In this document: positions 9,755 to 22,964 of the stretch, piece by piece
Layout: each line of letters starts with the position of its first letter
Numbering within the stretch: the first letter of the stretch is position 1
Source: Linum tenue
Lineage: Eukaryota; Streptophyta; Magnoliopsida; Malpighiales; Linaceae
DNA: 64,000 nucleotides
Assembly (NCBI GenBank): GCA_946122785.1
Contig: CAMGYJ010000002.1
Coordinates: forward strand, 57,375,703 to 57,439,702
Direction: 5' to 3'
Translations under genes and position numbers: made by a program
The notes under the pieces: model-generated
Seen by the model: only the letters and a program-made list of their open reading frames with translations
Told to the model about the DNA's origin: nothing
Database searches by the model: none

Positions 9755-12610
9755 TGATAACACCTAAAATAAGCGTTATTTAACCCGTATTCCCAAGGCA
9801 TTTACATGTTAAATTACCGTGCCTAACCCACATATCAAGTTATTTATGCCTATTTTCGTTCTATTTGCAAAACATCCATTTTGGCATAGGTATTCTAGAT
9901 ATGAATGTTTTCATAGGGGAATCGACCCCAATATGTTGTATTTTATGCTTTCCCAAGTTTTTATGATGAAGTTCCAGGTCTGGATTGATCGAGAATCGAT
10001 TGGAGTTCATCCAAGCACGATTGTAAGCATAGGAGCAAGAAGGGGAGAAGAGGCACTAATCACAACCATAGGTCATGGTCGTGACCATGTTCGCCGACTG
10101 AGATCGTGGTCGTGAACATTAGTCGCGAACTTCAGTAGACGACCAAAAATAAGGCAGAAAGTTTCCCCAGTCAAATCACGGACATGGCTCATTTTGACAG
10201 CGGAAAAGATCGCGCCCGGGGCACAAAAATCACAGTTGTGATCTTATGAAGGAGGCCGAGATCTCGGAGCTTAAAGACGGAGTCAAAATGCGTCATTTTG
10301 GGCGATTCGGGGACATTCCAGCTAGTCACGGCTAGGTCACGACCATGACCATCACGTCACGCCTGGAGGCCTTGACTGCCATCAACTTTCTATAAATACC
10401 CCTCATGCTGCAATTTTCAAGGGAGAGCCAAACTAGAGTGAGAAGTTATGGTTTTGGGTTGTTTTTAGAGATGTAAACACCTTGGGAGAGTAATTGAAGA
10501 TCCAATCCACCCAAGGAGCAAGAAGAAGGTGCAAGCAAGGAGAAAAAGATTGATTCCATCACTCCGTCTCTTCTAGTTTGTGTTTTCTTTCTCTCTCTAT
10601 GACTTGAATCTCTACTGGTTGTTTAGGGAAGAAGAACCCTAGTTTATAGGTTGTGTATGAATGGGTTTTGAATGAATGTGTTTATCTAGTTGATTTCAAT
10701 GTTTCTCTAGCTTTGATTGTGTTTGGGTAAGTCGCCCTAATCTTCTCTACTAGCTTACTTGAGGGTCTACGATGGGTGTGGGTTTTAGGGTTAGACGGGT
10801 ATGCGCCATCAAGCAAACTGAGGTTAGATGTATGAATAGGATCCTAAGGTGGACGTGGCGACCGTAGCCCTACCATAGGAATGCCTTCCTAAAAATAACT
10901 GATAGACCGTTAATTACACATGTTTTTACCCCTGTTCTTACACCGTTTGAGGTGTTGATTCTAGTGTTTTAGGCCAATTTCACGCTAGGTTGTGCTTGTT
11001 TGTGATATTTCAGGTCCTAGTACGTGAATGGAGGCTTGGGAGCGAGTTTGGGGTCGATTGGACGAAGATCGGACGCGTGGCGAGGTGCCAAGGAATCCGC
11101 ACGGGCAGTCCGGGACATCACACGGCCGTGCAATTTGCAATTGTGGCCGTGTGATTTTTGCCGAGAGCAAACACGGGCAGGATGGAAATCTCACACGGCC
11201 GTGCGACCCTGGCCGTGTGGGAAGCCTGAAGATCGAACTAATTGATACGCTGCGTTTCGACTCACACGGGCAACTGGGTGAGCCACACGACCGTGTGGCC
11301 TGCCCGTGTGAGTCGGGAAATCTTGGTTTTTCAGCCAATTTCGAGCCAAAAGTGGGAGAATCGGATTTTGAGAGCAAAAACAGAGCCCTAGAGAGAGAAA
11401 GTACGAAGAACACATCCTAGAAGCTATCTTGGAGCTGGGTTTCGTCAAATCGAGCTTGGAGATCGTCTTAGGAGTGGAAATCATCATCCCGGAGCAGATT
11501 TTCCTCATCATTATGAGTATGACTACTCCGATTACTGTTTTCTCCTCTCTCTCTATGGAGTAGAACCCTTCTCTCACTTGGGTATGAAGAACCCTAGTTC
11601 CTTGTGTTAGGGATTTGATTGTAATGACTTGGGATGATTATACTGTTTAATTTTAATCGAATGATGCATGTTTATTGAATTGATTGAAGTCTGATCAGCT
11701 TTTCTCGATTTCTGCTGCAACCTGAGATAGATAGAATCTGATTAGGTTGTTAGAGCCTCTTCATTCGATAGTAGGAGATTGGTTATACGAGAGTTAGCCA
11801 GTTTACTGCTTTGTACTGGAATTTAATTCCAGTAGTGGAGTTCTGTGTTCATAGCCTCAGCTTTCTATCCCGGTGAAGACTAGTCGTCTGCCGGGTAGTT
11901 AGACTGAGAGGGCTTGGTCAGCTTAAGAGATTCCAAGCTACTGTCGGATCTTCCGCAGTCTAATCAACAGTGAATCAACCCAGGGGAATTACAATTGAAC
12001 CTAACTAAGGGGCTAGGGGGACTCATTCCCGAGTGACTCTTTCCTGCTTTTGAAAACCGAACCATTTCCTGCTTTCTTACTGCTTTTGCTTTAAACAACA
12101 ATCAATCGAATTATTTGGCTAGATAATAGACAATCACGGAGTAAGCAGTAGATCTAGACCCCGGGTTGATAATAGAACTTGCCTGTTACTGCATTCCCGG
12201 ACTGCGATTACACTTGGTCGCAGTTTGGTGTTGTGTTTTGGCGTGTCAATAATCCGGGATAAAACCTTGGTGTGGACATTGGGTAGTACCCATTGAAATG
12301 AGCTATGGTCTTAATGCCCCATATACGATATACAACCATAGTTAGGAGGATTTGACCCTAGGCAACCGTCTCATCTCTAGCGACCTCCCAACCACTTGGT
12401 TGGTTGTTTATTTTGCCTTTAAGAGTAGATTAGATTAGTTTAAACACCCAACCTTTTGATTCGATTAGATAGTAGTTCGGAGCGAAGTATTAGTAAGCTT
12501 AGGGATCCCTTGGAATACGACCAAACCACTTTACTACAACCCTAGTTAGGTTATGCTTGGCTTAGTTAGAATTGAATAGAGAGTGTGCATCGACTTATAA
12601 ATTTAAAGCT
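9755..12610 (+). repeat. 3' LTR, interrupted by a solo LTR
   Basis: The LTR runs from 9755 to 10899, is interrupted by an insertion at 10900-12253, and resumes at 12254. Compared with the 5' copy it lacks about 115 bases near 12330 and has a single, unexpanded head unit. A TATA box lies at 10391. Its end beyond 12497 cannot be checked against the other copy. Confidence 0.75.
10900..12248 (+). mobile_element. solo LTR of a second retrotransposon family
   Basis: The 1349-base insert starts TGATAGACCG and ends GTGTCA, so it has TG...CA ends. It is flanked by ATAAC (10895-10899) and ATAAT (12249-12253), a five-base target duplication with one change. Removing it rejoins the host LTR in register. 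It contains palindromic cacacggccgtg-type motifs at 11120-11310 that create overlapping open frames on both strands; these are not genes. It has no interior and no second LTR, which fits LTR-LTR recombination. Confidence 0.85.
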
Positions 12611-13086
12611 CGATCACGCAAGCAATAAGTAGCATTTTTCACCTTTTCTCAAGTAACATGGGATTAGTATGTAAATCCCATGATAAAAAGGGATTTGAAC
12701 TTTGAACAACATTTCAGGCTTGATCTGGGCTTCATATGTACAGTTCAATATCTTAACTATTATTTCTTTTATGGGGGTGCCTTTCCACACAGATATCCAA
12801 CTCAAGAACCAGTCAAAATCCTGCACATTTTAATCCAAATGTTTATGACTAAGCCTATCACGAAATTGGTCAATATGGAAAAATACACAATAATTAAATT
12901 AATTCCCAAACCATACAGCTATATACACATAACAACCAGAAGACCATCTAGATGCTTAGAAGGTTTATGTGGATTAGAGAAATGGGGATTAGGTAGCCAA
13001 ATTTTACCATAAACAATAAAGAAGTCCTCATCTCTAGGTGACTTGCCTACATCACTGAATTTCTGCCTTTTGGAGGCATTGATCGG
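12611..13086. other. no recognisable feature
   Basis: I see no gene or repeat that I can name. A frame at 12680-13012 lacks family-like motifs. Confidence 0.4.
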
Positions 13087-13378
13087 ATACCCGAGTGCAA
13101 AGTTACGTTCGTTTGAAGTTTCGGCCGAAGTTAGGAGTTGATCGGGAAAAAAAAAATTTGGACCAAACCGCTGGGTGGGTGGCGGTTTGGCCCAAAACCA
13201 CCGCCCTTAGCCCAGCGATTTGCATAGAAAACCGCACCCCCGCCCAGTAATTTTCGTGTAAACCGCAGGGTGGGGTGGCGGTTTTTGAAAAAGGTAGTAT
13301 TTTTGGAATTTTTTGGGGTTGGGTGGTAATTTTGGAATTTTTTTTTAAACCGTGGTACTTTTGAATTTTTTCCAAAAT
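13087..13378. repeat. fragment of a dispersed repeat related to 39334-40262
   Basis: The text gatcggatacccgag...cgttcgtttgaagt followed by ggcggtttt and ggtagtatttttggaa mirrors, in opposite orientation, the left part of the repeat at 39334-39640. Its outer end reads ttttttccaaaat. The open frame at 13103-13375 is a by-product. Confidence 0.65.
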
Positions 13379-15880
13379 AATGTGTCTCCTAAGTATTATA
13401 ATGAGAAAATGAGAATCTTAAAATATAAAAATATAAAAAGTATTTGAGGTGTGAATCGATAATGTTATCATTGAATAATAATATATTGAAACTATGACTA
13501 TATAGTTGTAACTCGTATACTTAATTAATAAGAATTAGTTGGGTTGCAAGAAGTATGCTTAGGATCCCACCAACTAGTTTCCAATGTCATGCATGTGGAG
13601 GCGCTATTCATGCACCCTACCTTCCTAACATTAACACATGAGAATATGACCTTAAATAATTTGGTACAAGAAAAAGGAAAAAGGAGAACCAAAATGTTCC
13701 ATCCAATTGTCCAAGCCTCATATTTATTGTAATTAGGGAAGGTTTAATTAAATCCGCAAAGAGTCTACCAAGTACCAACACATCATTGGTAATACTATCA
13801 ACGAGAATTATGTCCTTAACTGAGTCTACTCGAATCTCACTCAAATCCCCATTCATATTTTTCTTCTCCGTTGTAATATAAAAGTGGTGTAGATCTATTG
13901 GGTTAAACAAAGAAATTAGCAAAGTAACAATCGACCTGAAACACAACGAATTTGTGTAAATATATGATGCCCTAGTCTAAGTTCGATGACACAATTGTGC
14001 TAATAAATGGTGATATCTCACTAGTAGAGAAAATTATGCACGTAATAGTTTGAAAATGGCCGAGCCCTATAAGAGGACGCGTGCAGGTTTTTGTATTGTT
14101 TGGGTAGGTGATTGATTAGACTAATATCAGAAACCAACTTTCAATACATAGGCAAAGATATTTTTTGAAAGAGGAGGACTTTTATTCCACCCAAATCAGG
14201 GAGGAAAACAGAGTATGTTACAAGAGAGGAGTTAAAGCATTGATAACTGTAATCGACTGGTAACGTGTTTATACCAAGGAATTTTACGGTGCTAGAATTT
14301 GTGATGTTGAATAGTTTAGCACGCAAATGACACTTTTTGGATAGTTTGGACTTTCTAGTGGAATTAGCCCTAAATTTAATTTATCAATCCGGATGATACA
14401 ATCTCAAATTGTTCAATTTACAAGCCAACATTGCTTGCCTAAGAAGCAACTTCACAAAGCAACAAGAACTCTAGAATTTGGCTAAGTGCTTATTTTGTTT
14501 AAGGTTACCTACTTTGAAAGCCTGGTTCTCATAATTGGATCGATGAAAATGAAAGAAGAAGTCCTGGAAGTGAAGTTCAGATGTTTATCTACATGTTGGA
14601 AGGATTGAAGGATCAGAATCAATTCCTTAAGGCCATTTTCAAAAGCTCTCAATTTGCTATGTCAAAACCGAAAAACTACCTAAATTTGACTAAGTGTTGA
14701 AACTTGTTCAGAAAGCCTACTTTGGAGTCCTATTCGTGCTGGATGAGTGAGAGTCAAGGCAAGAGAACTACACCCCATGAAAGTACAAGTTTTCTACTAC
14801 AACCTCAAGGAATTGGTTGAGCCAAACTTACCTCTAAGGCTTCGAATGGAGAGCTCAAAGATCATCTAAAGCCTGTGTTTTCTGCCTTGCCTCTTAAGCA
14901 AACTGTTTTCCATGTGCTACTAAGATTCGGGTTCCTAGTGTTGTTATGAGTTTAATTCTGAGTTGTGTTGAGTTTAGGACTTCTTATTCTATTTAAACCC
15001 TTCAATTGCATTTTACCTTCGTTGAGTACAAAACCTTGATTTTGGTTCATCAAGCATCTTGCTTCGTGAATTTGATTGAACAACTTAGTGGATTCTAGGT
15101 TGTTTAAGTGCTTGTATCGATCAAGTATACACCTCGATCGTGGCATGGCTTCTACCTATACTTGTCGAGCCTCTTTCCCTTGTGGAAGTTGCACAGGAGT
15201 TCCATCCCAAACACACAAATCCTACCCTGTTTTATGTGTGTTCTTGTTCGAGCTTGTGTTCTTGTTCGAGCTTAATTCAATTTGTTGAATTGAGAAGGCT
15301 GCCCCACTCTGATCAAAAGAGACCTTCTCTAGGGCTTATCACCGGATGCTAAGTCTAATGCTACTTCATAAACTATTAAAACTAACAATATTAGATTGAT
15401 TCGAATTCATTTGACAGAAGATCACTCAGGTGTGCTTCTCTCTAGCCCTAAGTTAGGTCGGTATTGACGTCCCCTGACTTACCCACACAAGATTTATACT
15501 GTGGAGAGCTCTAAACTAACTTGGACTCCCTATTCGAGTTATCCAAGCTCGCTTAGATGAACTACCTGGAGGGAGAGTTTCCACAACTGGCAAATAGAAC
15601 ACCTAAGGCGTGCAATTCGGCTCCCACTAAAGGATCTCAATCCAATACGACATTATAGTCCAATATCATACTCGTTCAGTTGACCAACAATGAAAAATTG
15701 AAGAAGCTCTAATATACCTAATTGGATATTCTCTACCTTAGGTCAATAGCTCAAATTGAAGAATGTTATCAATAATACCCCATCAAATTCATGAATAATA
15801 CCTCAATTGAATATATATCAAGATTGTAACAAGCATAGGAGTCATTCATTATCAAATCCTATCATACATGTCTAGAAATC
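13379..15880. other. no confident gene; probable old repeat debris
   Basis: No coding domain could be named. A frame around 14545-14690 reads MFIYMLEGLKDQNQFLKAIF, of unknown relation. At 15235-15275, gttcttgttcgagctt(gt) occurs twice in tandem. Confidence 0.4.
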
Positions 15881-16440
15881 TACACACCCAAGTGAGAATT
15901 GAGTATACTCTATAGTGAGAGAAAGCGATGAAATCACAAACTCAAGAAGAGAAATCATCTTGTGGAATGGGCCGTTCTTCTTGAGATCCAATCTTGCCAC
16001 CAATTGAAGTGGAAAGCCTCGAATCACTATCTAGGGTTCCTTGTTCTCACTTTTTCTCTGGAAGAATGCAACTCTCACTATCTCTCTAAATTCGTCTCCT
16101 CAATAAATGGCTTTAAATATGATTGTGCATCCATCAGCGCGCAAGTCACGGTTGCACGTCATGATCGTGATATTCAACACTAAACTGTTACGTTGACCCA
16201 AAATGCACTATAGCACTTACGCAGGTCACAGTCTCTTCTATAAATGTCATGGTGCAAATGCCCCCGACCTATGGACTTCCTCCTGAAAACTTGCAAAACT
16301 CATGGTCGCTTCTATGGATATCACAGCCTGGTTGTGTATTGGTGCAATGAGCCGTGACATCTGCAACTTCTTGTCTTTGTCCCAGTTTTTACTCCAAATG
16401 GCTCGACAATATCGTTACTTTCGCCATATTCATATGTTAG
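15880..16440 (-). repeat. LTR-like fragment, probably reversed
   Basis: It has the same general order as 24700-25310, read on the minus strand: a leader with a gagagaaagcg-like stretch, an AT-rich core-promoter area, then CG-rich cacgg/cgtgat motifs (16130-16340). No partner LTR or coding region was found. Confidence 0.4.
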
Positions 16441-16549
16441 GATATTAATTATATTAAACCAAGCATAACCTACCATGAAACGGGCTAAAGAACGAAAAAT
16501 ATCAGGTCAAACAATCAAGGATAGACGGTATAAACATGTATAATTAAGT

Positions 16550-17300
16550 CAGAATCAACCATGTTTCCGCGACGATGTGACTAGACGGCCGCGATGAGAT
16601 GACCACACAGTGTGGTCTTGATTTGACGACCATACTACTGCGAGAAGGCGACCATGTGTGGTTGTGAGTAGATGACCACACGGTAGCGAAGAGGCCACAA
16701 GGTTGCAAGCCCAAAATATACTAAGTCATGAGAAGGACCATGCCATGAGAGTCCGCGACGAGGCGACCATGCGGTCATGTGGAGATGATCACGCGGTCGT
16801 GAGTTAAGACCATGGCACGAGATTTGGAACAAGACCAGACAAAGCAAGCTACACTCCAAGATCCAAGACAGTTTCAAGAGAGGCACCTAGATGGTAAAAG
16901 GAGCAACCACCACTTCGGAGAAGAAGGAAGCACTTCTTGGTAGCAGTTATCAAGCAGACGGTTCTCCAAGGCGGTTATCTCCCCATTGCTATAAAATAGG
17001 AGGTCGGATCGATAGAGACAATGGTTCCCAAAATCTTTCATGTTACGCCTACGTCAAGTTTTATATTTTCTCTATAAATGTAGCCATAGTCATAGTTTGG
17101 AGCTCTCGTTGAACCTCCTTAGGTCCATAGGAGCTGTACTAATCTAACTTGGTTTTGTTCCCAAATTAATCAAACATCATTGTTCGAACTTTGTTTGAAG
17201 AAGTGTGAGTAGTGTCTTAGTAATTCTTGTCTGAGAAGTCAAGGTGCAAATCATTAATATCAAACACTAAAGTTTTCTGGCAGGAAAATAAAAGGTAACG
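16550..17300 (+). repeat. LTR-like fragment with palindromic U3 and TATA box
   Basis: Repeated gaccacacgg / accatgcggtcatg motifs at 16600-16810 are followed by ctataaaatagga (about 16989) and a pyrimidine-rich leader. This is the order of U3, TATA and R/U5 in a retrotransposon LTR. No second copy is present. Confidence 0.4.
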
Positions 17301-17609
17301 TTTGCACTTTGCAATTATTTAGACTTATTTATAAGAATAGTTGGTGAACTTGTGATTTTACTTTATGTATCTTTTTTTCCTTGGTTTCTCCGATTCAATT
17401 ATTCATTATTTGACTCTTTGCTGTCTTGTGTAATTATGGGATTTTTCCAATACAATAGCATTTTTTGTACGGTATTTAACTAATATATTTTATTTTATTT
17501 TAAAAATAATATTTTATTGATATAAAATAGTTGAACCACATTGTTCCATAAAATACACTATTATTATAGACTTATTCGGTATGACATGACTTTTTAATTG
17601 TTTTTTTTT

Positions 17610-18845
17610 TCAATGGGGAGGCATTGGCTGGGGAGGCATTAAGCCAATGAACAAAACATAGGGAGCGATCACCACCTCAGGTCGGGGTGAAAGCTCTGGC
17701 TATCCTGAAAACAAAAGGGCAAAAAATAGGAGGCTAGAGCAGTAAACAAAGTGCTCGAACACCTCTCAGAAGCATAGGCGGAGCCAGCCTATATTGCCCT
17801 TGTCCCGGGACAGGGGTAATATTTGGCTGGTAAAAAATACCCTATATATATATGTACGCAAAATCTACACGTAATATAATTAACGATATTTTATTACTAC
17901 ATCGCAGTTCATTACTTGTTTAATAATTGATAAAAATAGTTAATTTATTTCTTCCATTCATAATAATTATTTGATAATAGCTTGTTGGGTATTATCATGA
18001 TGTTATGAGATTTCATTAATTGAAAGAAATTGATGAATTATCTCAAATAATGATGAAGACAAAAGTACGTAAGTCATATCCGTCAGTTTATTTGCTTCTG
18101 AAACTAGTTTTGATTCTACCTGTTGCAACTGTAAGTGTAGAAATAACATTTTTAGCTTGAACTATACTAATATCAAGTTTCGAAGTCGAATTTGTGATCA
18201 GTTTGCTAATGAAAATTCGTCATAGTTGTTTATGCAAACATCAATTGTATTAGTCGATTAATTCTTTATTTATATTAATTATTAATTATATTTTTATATT
18301 TTAAAAAGAGGACAGGGGTAGTTTCAAATCCTGCCTCCGCCACTGCTCAGAAGAGACCTCAGTTTTGGGGTATGAGTACCCGACAAGGGAAGCTAAGCCC
18401 AAGCATGTCCTCCCGAAGAATCCGATTGATATCAGATGGAAGTTCGGTTAGCTCATACGTACCAAAGGGATAGACGAGACTGTTCTTCGAGAGCCAATCC
18501 GCGACTCTATTCTCTTCACGTACGGTACGTATGGACTATCTGAACTATCCAGTCTTGCGTTAACGTTCTACGAATAGCACTTAGCAGTGTGGCATGGGGA
18601 TGAACTGGATCTTCCTTGTATTTGATCAAATCAATATCCAACTTGGAGTCGGTTTCCAGGATTAACATATGAACTCCCTCCCTCCACACATAAAGGAGTG
18701 TCATTGGTAGATTCCTCAGAGTTCAGCTACGATGGTTGTACTGTTCCCTATTTTGCAGCAAAACCTCCAATCCAATCGCCATTACTATCTCGAAGAGCAC
18801 CTCCAGCTGACACCATACCAGGATTCCTTGACGTCATATTAAAGT
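17610..18845 (-). pseudogene. LINE RNase H / 3' end fragment
   Basis: Translating the minus strand from about 18840 gives SRNPGMVSAGGALRDSNGDW, GGFAAK, LILETDSKLDIDLIKYKEDP and VADWLSKNSLVYPFG. These are hallmarks of the RNase H-like domain (RVT_3) at the end of plant LINE reverse transcriptases, including the TDG-like start region and a (V)AD motif. Stops and shifts show decay. A hAT MITE at 17773-18345 splits its 3' tail. Confidence 0.8.
17773..18345. mobile_element. hAT-type MITE with perfect 8-base target duplication
   Basis: The ends CATAGGCGGAGCCAG and CTGCCTCCGCCACTG form hAT-style inverted repeats (cagtggcggagcc family). CTCAGAAG occurs at 17765-17772 and again at 18346-18353. The 573-base interior is AT-rich and non-coding. 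Confidence 0.93.
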
Positions 18846-18847
18846 AG

Positions 18848-19187
18848 GGTAATGTCTATTTTTTATCCAAAACCTTTTTCAGATTCTTTTATATTATTCA
18901 AACCTATTAAAATGCTATTAATTAGCCAAATGTAACTTCCAGATAATAATTTTGTTAGTAATATTGACTTGGCAACATGATACTGACTTGGAAGAGACAA
19001 ATGAAGTCCAACATTACAAAATTTTAGTATTTTAACTAAGAAAATATTTACAAAATTATTAACAATAATGTAAAAATGGCTAGTATTTTGATGCATTTTG
19101 AAAAAATTAACTAATTAATAGTATTTTAATAGGTTTGGATAATATAAAAGAATTAAAAAAGATTTTGGATAAAAAATAGATATTACC
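18848..19187. mobile_element. MITE with about 77-base terminal inverted repeats
   Basis: The left end GGTAATGTCTATTTTTTATC continues through ttatattattcaaacctatt. The right end (19111-19187) is its reverse complement with few changes. The centre is about 190 AT-rich bases. The flanking sequences are only partly alike, so no target duplication is claimed. Long TIRs beginning with GG would fit a Mutator-type MITE. Confidence 0.85.
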
Positions 19188-21800
19188 TTTAAATGAGAAT
19201 AAGTAAGTAATGGTTTGGCCTTAATATTCTAGAAAGAAAAGTAGGTTTGGAGTTAGGTTTTCTTTCTTTCTTTCATTTGTTCCAAAGCAAAGGGGTGGAG
19301 TTGTCGGTTGCACAATTTTGACCGACTCGTACGGCATATTACGTACGGAGTTTAGGTACGCACGCAGTCAAACCAGGAGAAAGATAAGGAAAAAAGAGGA
19401 TGACGTGTTCCCTCATCTCTTTCTTCCTTTCTTTGTCTCATCGTTCAATTCATGATAGCTGGGGTTAATTAATTAATTCATTAATTAGCATACTCCTTAT
19501 CATAAAGACATAAACCCTTAACCCAAACGATTAAATTAAGCATAATAACTATCAACTTTTATTACTGTTGTTTTCTCTATCCTTTTGCCACTACAAAAAG
19601 CATAACAACTCTGATCTTGCACTACACATATGAACAATAATGTTGCAAACATTTTCTGTTAGTTCAAAAACAAACTTAATTAATTGATATATACTTGGCT
19701 ATATTTACAAATCCAAATTTGATTTGCATACCTGAAACATCTGTTGCTCAATTTTACCGTCACAATATTTGTCTAGAATCCTTTAAACTATGTGTGATTC
19801 TTAGTAGGCTTCATATCCCAATATCAATTTTGAATTCCTTAAAATTTACCGATCAACAAAATGCATGCATATTTGACATGCTTATGGTGTAAATATTATA
19901 TACGAACCTGGGAGATTATGATAGTGTAATCTCCTCAGCAATCTTGAAGAACGTTCTTATTTATGATTTTGGATACTTAGATCAGATTTAACTAATTAAT
20001 ATCAATTGTGTTTCTTAACCTAGCTTTAATTAACCTCTATATACTTGGTGGATAGTGGTTGTGAATAAAATATTTGACTTGTACAATATGGCACTTAAGT
20101 TGGAGAGGAAAGGTACTTATTCCGGTGTTATCTCCTTTTTTTTTTTTTTTTTGGTAGAAGGTGTTATCTCCTTTCAACTTAGACAAAGTTATCATCAAGT
20201 AAAGCAAACTATTTTAAATAGCAAAAGTTGCTTTTATTTGTAGAAAGAAGGATTGGGGGATCACTAATAATAAGTAGAGTGAGTGTTTTATTTGGAAACT
20301 AAAAGTAAAAGACAAACAATGGATGGTCTAAAATAGTAGTATGGTTTATTGGTTTTTGTTCTTCTCATAGATAAATTATATGATGAGAACGTAGCCCACG
20401 TTCCAAGGGTTTGCTCGTAACTCACGAACGGAAGAACGATTTGGGCGTCGATAAACCTTTAGTTTTATTATTCGATATCCCGGACTAATGCCGCACTTAC
20501 AATATATAGATGACTAAACCTAATACGTAACCCTAGCTAACCCAAACCCTACTAATTACCCTAGACCACTCGGCCACCAAACCCAAGCCCATTCACTAAT
20601 AACCCACTTATCCCTACTAACCCATTAACATGCTAAACCTACAACTAATTAACCCATTAACACTTTAACATGCCAATACCCTATGACCCCTCTCTTACGT
20701 GCACCCATCATTATAATACAAAGACATACAAACATATATAGCAAAGACGTGCAATTTTAAGTTTTTAAGAAGAGAAAAAATAGAAGGCAAAAGGACTAAA
20801 GATGATAGAATAAGGGCATTATTTAAGATTGCATCGCCAAATAAACAACTTGATCAGCTAAGCAGGAGATGTGGTGAAAGGTAACCGAAGAAATACTAAA
20901 TTAAGGGTCATTTGTTTCATGGATTACGAGGATAAGAGTTTTGGGTCAAAACATGAGTTTTGAAAAAATTTGGAAAGTTTTATATTTGCTTTATGATTTT
21001 TTTACATGGATTTTTTTATTTTGAATTTATTAGTTTTTAAATAAACTACTATATTATCCTATATAACTGTTTAATTTTTTTTTATTAAAACAAATTCATT
21101 TATCGGATATCCGTGAAGGACAAAAACAACCATTTATCAATCTAACACAACAAAATATAACCGTGAAGTAATCGAAAAACTTTACCTATATGTGTTCTAT
21201 GTAATAACACAAAACCATCAACCCAACCGAAGAAGTTATCACAAAACAACACTTAGAAGACAACACCACTATAATAAACGAGGGGAACAAAATAAATACT
21301 CTTAATTATAGCAAAGCACTTTCATACTCAAACTTCAATTAAAACATGATCTAAGAAAAAGCTACATACGAATGGGATTGTGAATAGTGAAAGAGAGGTT
21401 ATGGAGATGAATGATTAAGTTATAGCACCATTGAATGTATCCATATGTCCCAAAATCTTGGCTCAAGATAGAGTCAGTAACTTGCTTAACATGAGTAACC
21501 AAATATGTATTCTTCCTTTTAAGTTGCCTGCAGATCTAATGATTGAGAATTAAAGTTATTTTATTTCTTCTACTTTTGTTAATCGGATCATATCTTCTTC
21601 GTTTTAATTTGAATTTCAATTTTTTGCACATAAGGAATGAGTTCGTTGTGCTCTACAAAATGATATCCATTTTCATTATTTTTTTAGAAAAAAATTGCAT
21701 ACCTTTCGTTACCAACTCCATACCATATGGTATCTTCTTCGTTTTTAAGTCATTTTTGAAAATTTTTGCACCAACGGAATCATGATCTATTGGATATACA
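19188..21800. other. AT-rich non-coding stretch
   Basis: No gene was found. A CG-richer patch at about 20390-20700 may be an old LTR edge but has no partner. At 20905, gggtcatttgtttcatgg resembles a MITE end similar to the one at 32204. Confidence 0.4.
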
Positions 21801-21824
21801 AATTTCTAGGTGAACAAAATACAC

Positions 21825-22035
21825 GACAAAAAGTACCATACAATACCACCCTGGTATGGGGGTGGTATCTTGTGGTACACAATGTTGAAAGTCGTAAATG
21901 ACAGTTGGTATACTCCTACTATCATGTATTCAACTATCCTACAGTCTTTGTATGTTCATACCATCATGGTACATTGTTCATGGTATGCTCTTATTTAAAT
22001 ACCAATTAATACCACCATGGTATAGACCGGTATAA
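21825..22035. repeat. cluster of accatggtat palindromes
   Basis: The words ggtat / ataccac recur in both orientations about ten times in 200 bases, for example ataccaccctggtatggggg, ccatcatggta, catggtatg and accaccatggtat. No transposon end could be defined. Confidence 0.6.
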
Positions 22036-22964
22036 AATGCTTCAATTTTTTTTGTTTAAAAAATATATCAAAGTGGATATCATTTTGAAAAACATAATTA
22101 ATCTGATTTATCTGTGCAAATAAATTAAATTTGAATTCTGACTTAAAACGAGAGAAAAATCGTATGTTAAAGATTAAACAAAAAAAAAATTAAAGACTTT
22201 CCAGGAGAGAGAGGGTGTTGATGTGGCGGATTCTGGTTGGATTATGCATGGTTATTGACCATAGAGTTATGCACAGGATCCGCTCTCCAAAATCTCACAC
22301 GTGTATTTGGAATTTTCAAGTCTATGGGCTCATGAATTAGACCTTTAAATTTCATGACCCCACCGATTTGGTCCCCATCCAATTTGGGATGCAACCAATT
22401 AATGAATTCATTATAAATTCATTATAATTATAGATTTGGACCCAAATCTATTCCTCAAATTTATGAAGTAAACAATCCTTAAGGATTTTCCGATTCTCAT
22501 AAATCATATTGTCATCATAACTCGAGTTGTTTGGAAATGTTCAATTGTTAATTTTATATAATTTTCTAACATCAACAACATGGAAAACTGAGCCTCCGAT
22601 ATATTCAATACATAAAAATCTTGGTCATGACGGAGTCAGAAGTTGAAATTACGAATTTTCTTAAATATATATAGAAAAATAATTATTTAATGCATATAAT
22701 TACAAAGTATTAATATTAACGTAATTTATTCATAATTAAATAAATAACTAAGGTAACATTTGAAACCTACTAAAGATAACTTAAGAAAATTGTTATTTGT
22801 GGCTGCGAAGAAAGTTATGATAAAATCGCTCGTGTCAGGCTCTCCTATATATGATATGTCATCCTTTCGGCTGCCTTCTACTATATGTCGTAGGTGCAAC
22901 AACTAGTGATCTCGGTTTCAGTGGGCTGATTAGATAAAGAAGATTAGATGTATTGGATATCATG

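Larger units (their letters stand above)
4311..12610 (+). mobile_element. large gag-pol-less LTR retrotransposon, probably Ty3/Gypsy
   Basis: A sequence of about 2 kb at 4311-6385 recurs at 9755-10899 plus 12254-about 12497 in the same orientation, so these are the two LTRs. The second copy starts TGATAACACC right after a polypurine tract in aagtgtgggggatttt (9740-9754), a typical Gypsy 3' junction. The interior (6386-9754) has no gag, protease, RT or integrase. It keeps only the non-coding stretch that usually lies between pol and the 3' LTR (gggagccaccccaacattgg near 7472; ttgaggacaatgtg near 8550), with a CACTA-like fragment where the primer site and gag should be. No primer-binding site remains. 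The right limit of the 3' LTR past 12497 is uncertain because the 5' copy stops at 6385. Confidence 0.8.

Noticed and set aside
10985..11577. Overlapping open frames of 128-142 codons on both strands
   Set aside because: They arise from CG-rich palindromes in the solo LTR; neither frame resembles a protein family.
18841..19197. A definite 9-10-base target duplication around the MITE
   Set aside because: Flanks (ttaaagtag and tttaaatga) are only partly alike in AT-rich DNA, so I kept the MITE but not the duplication.
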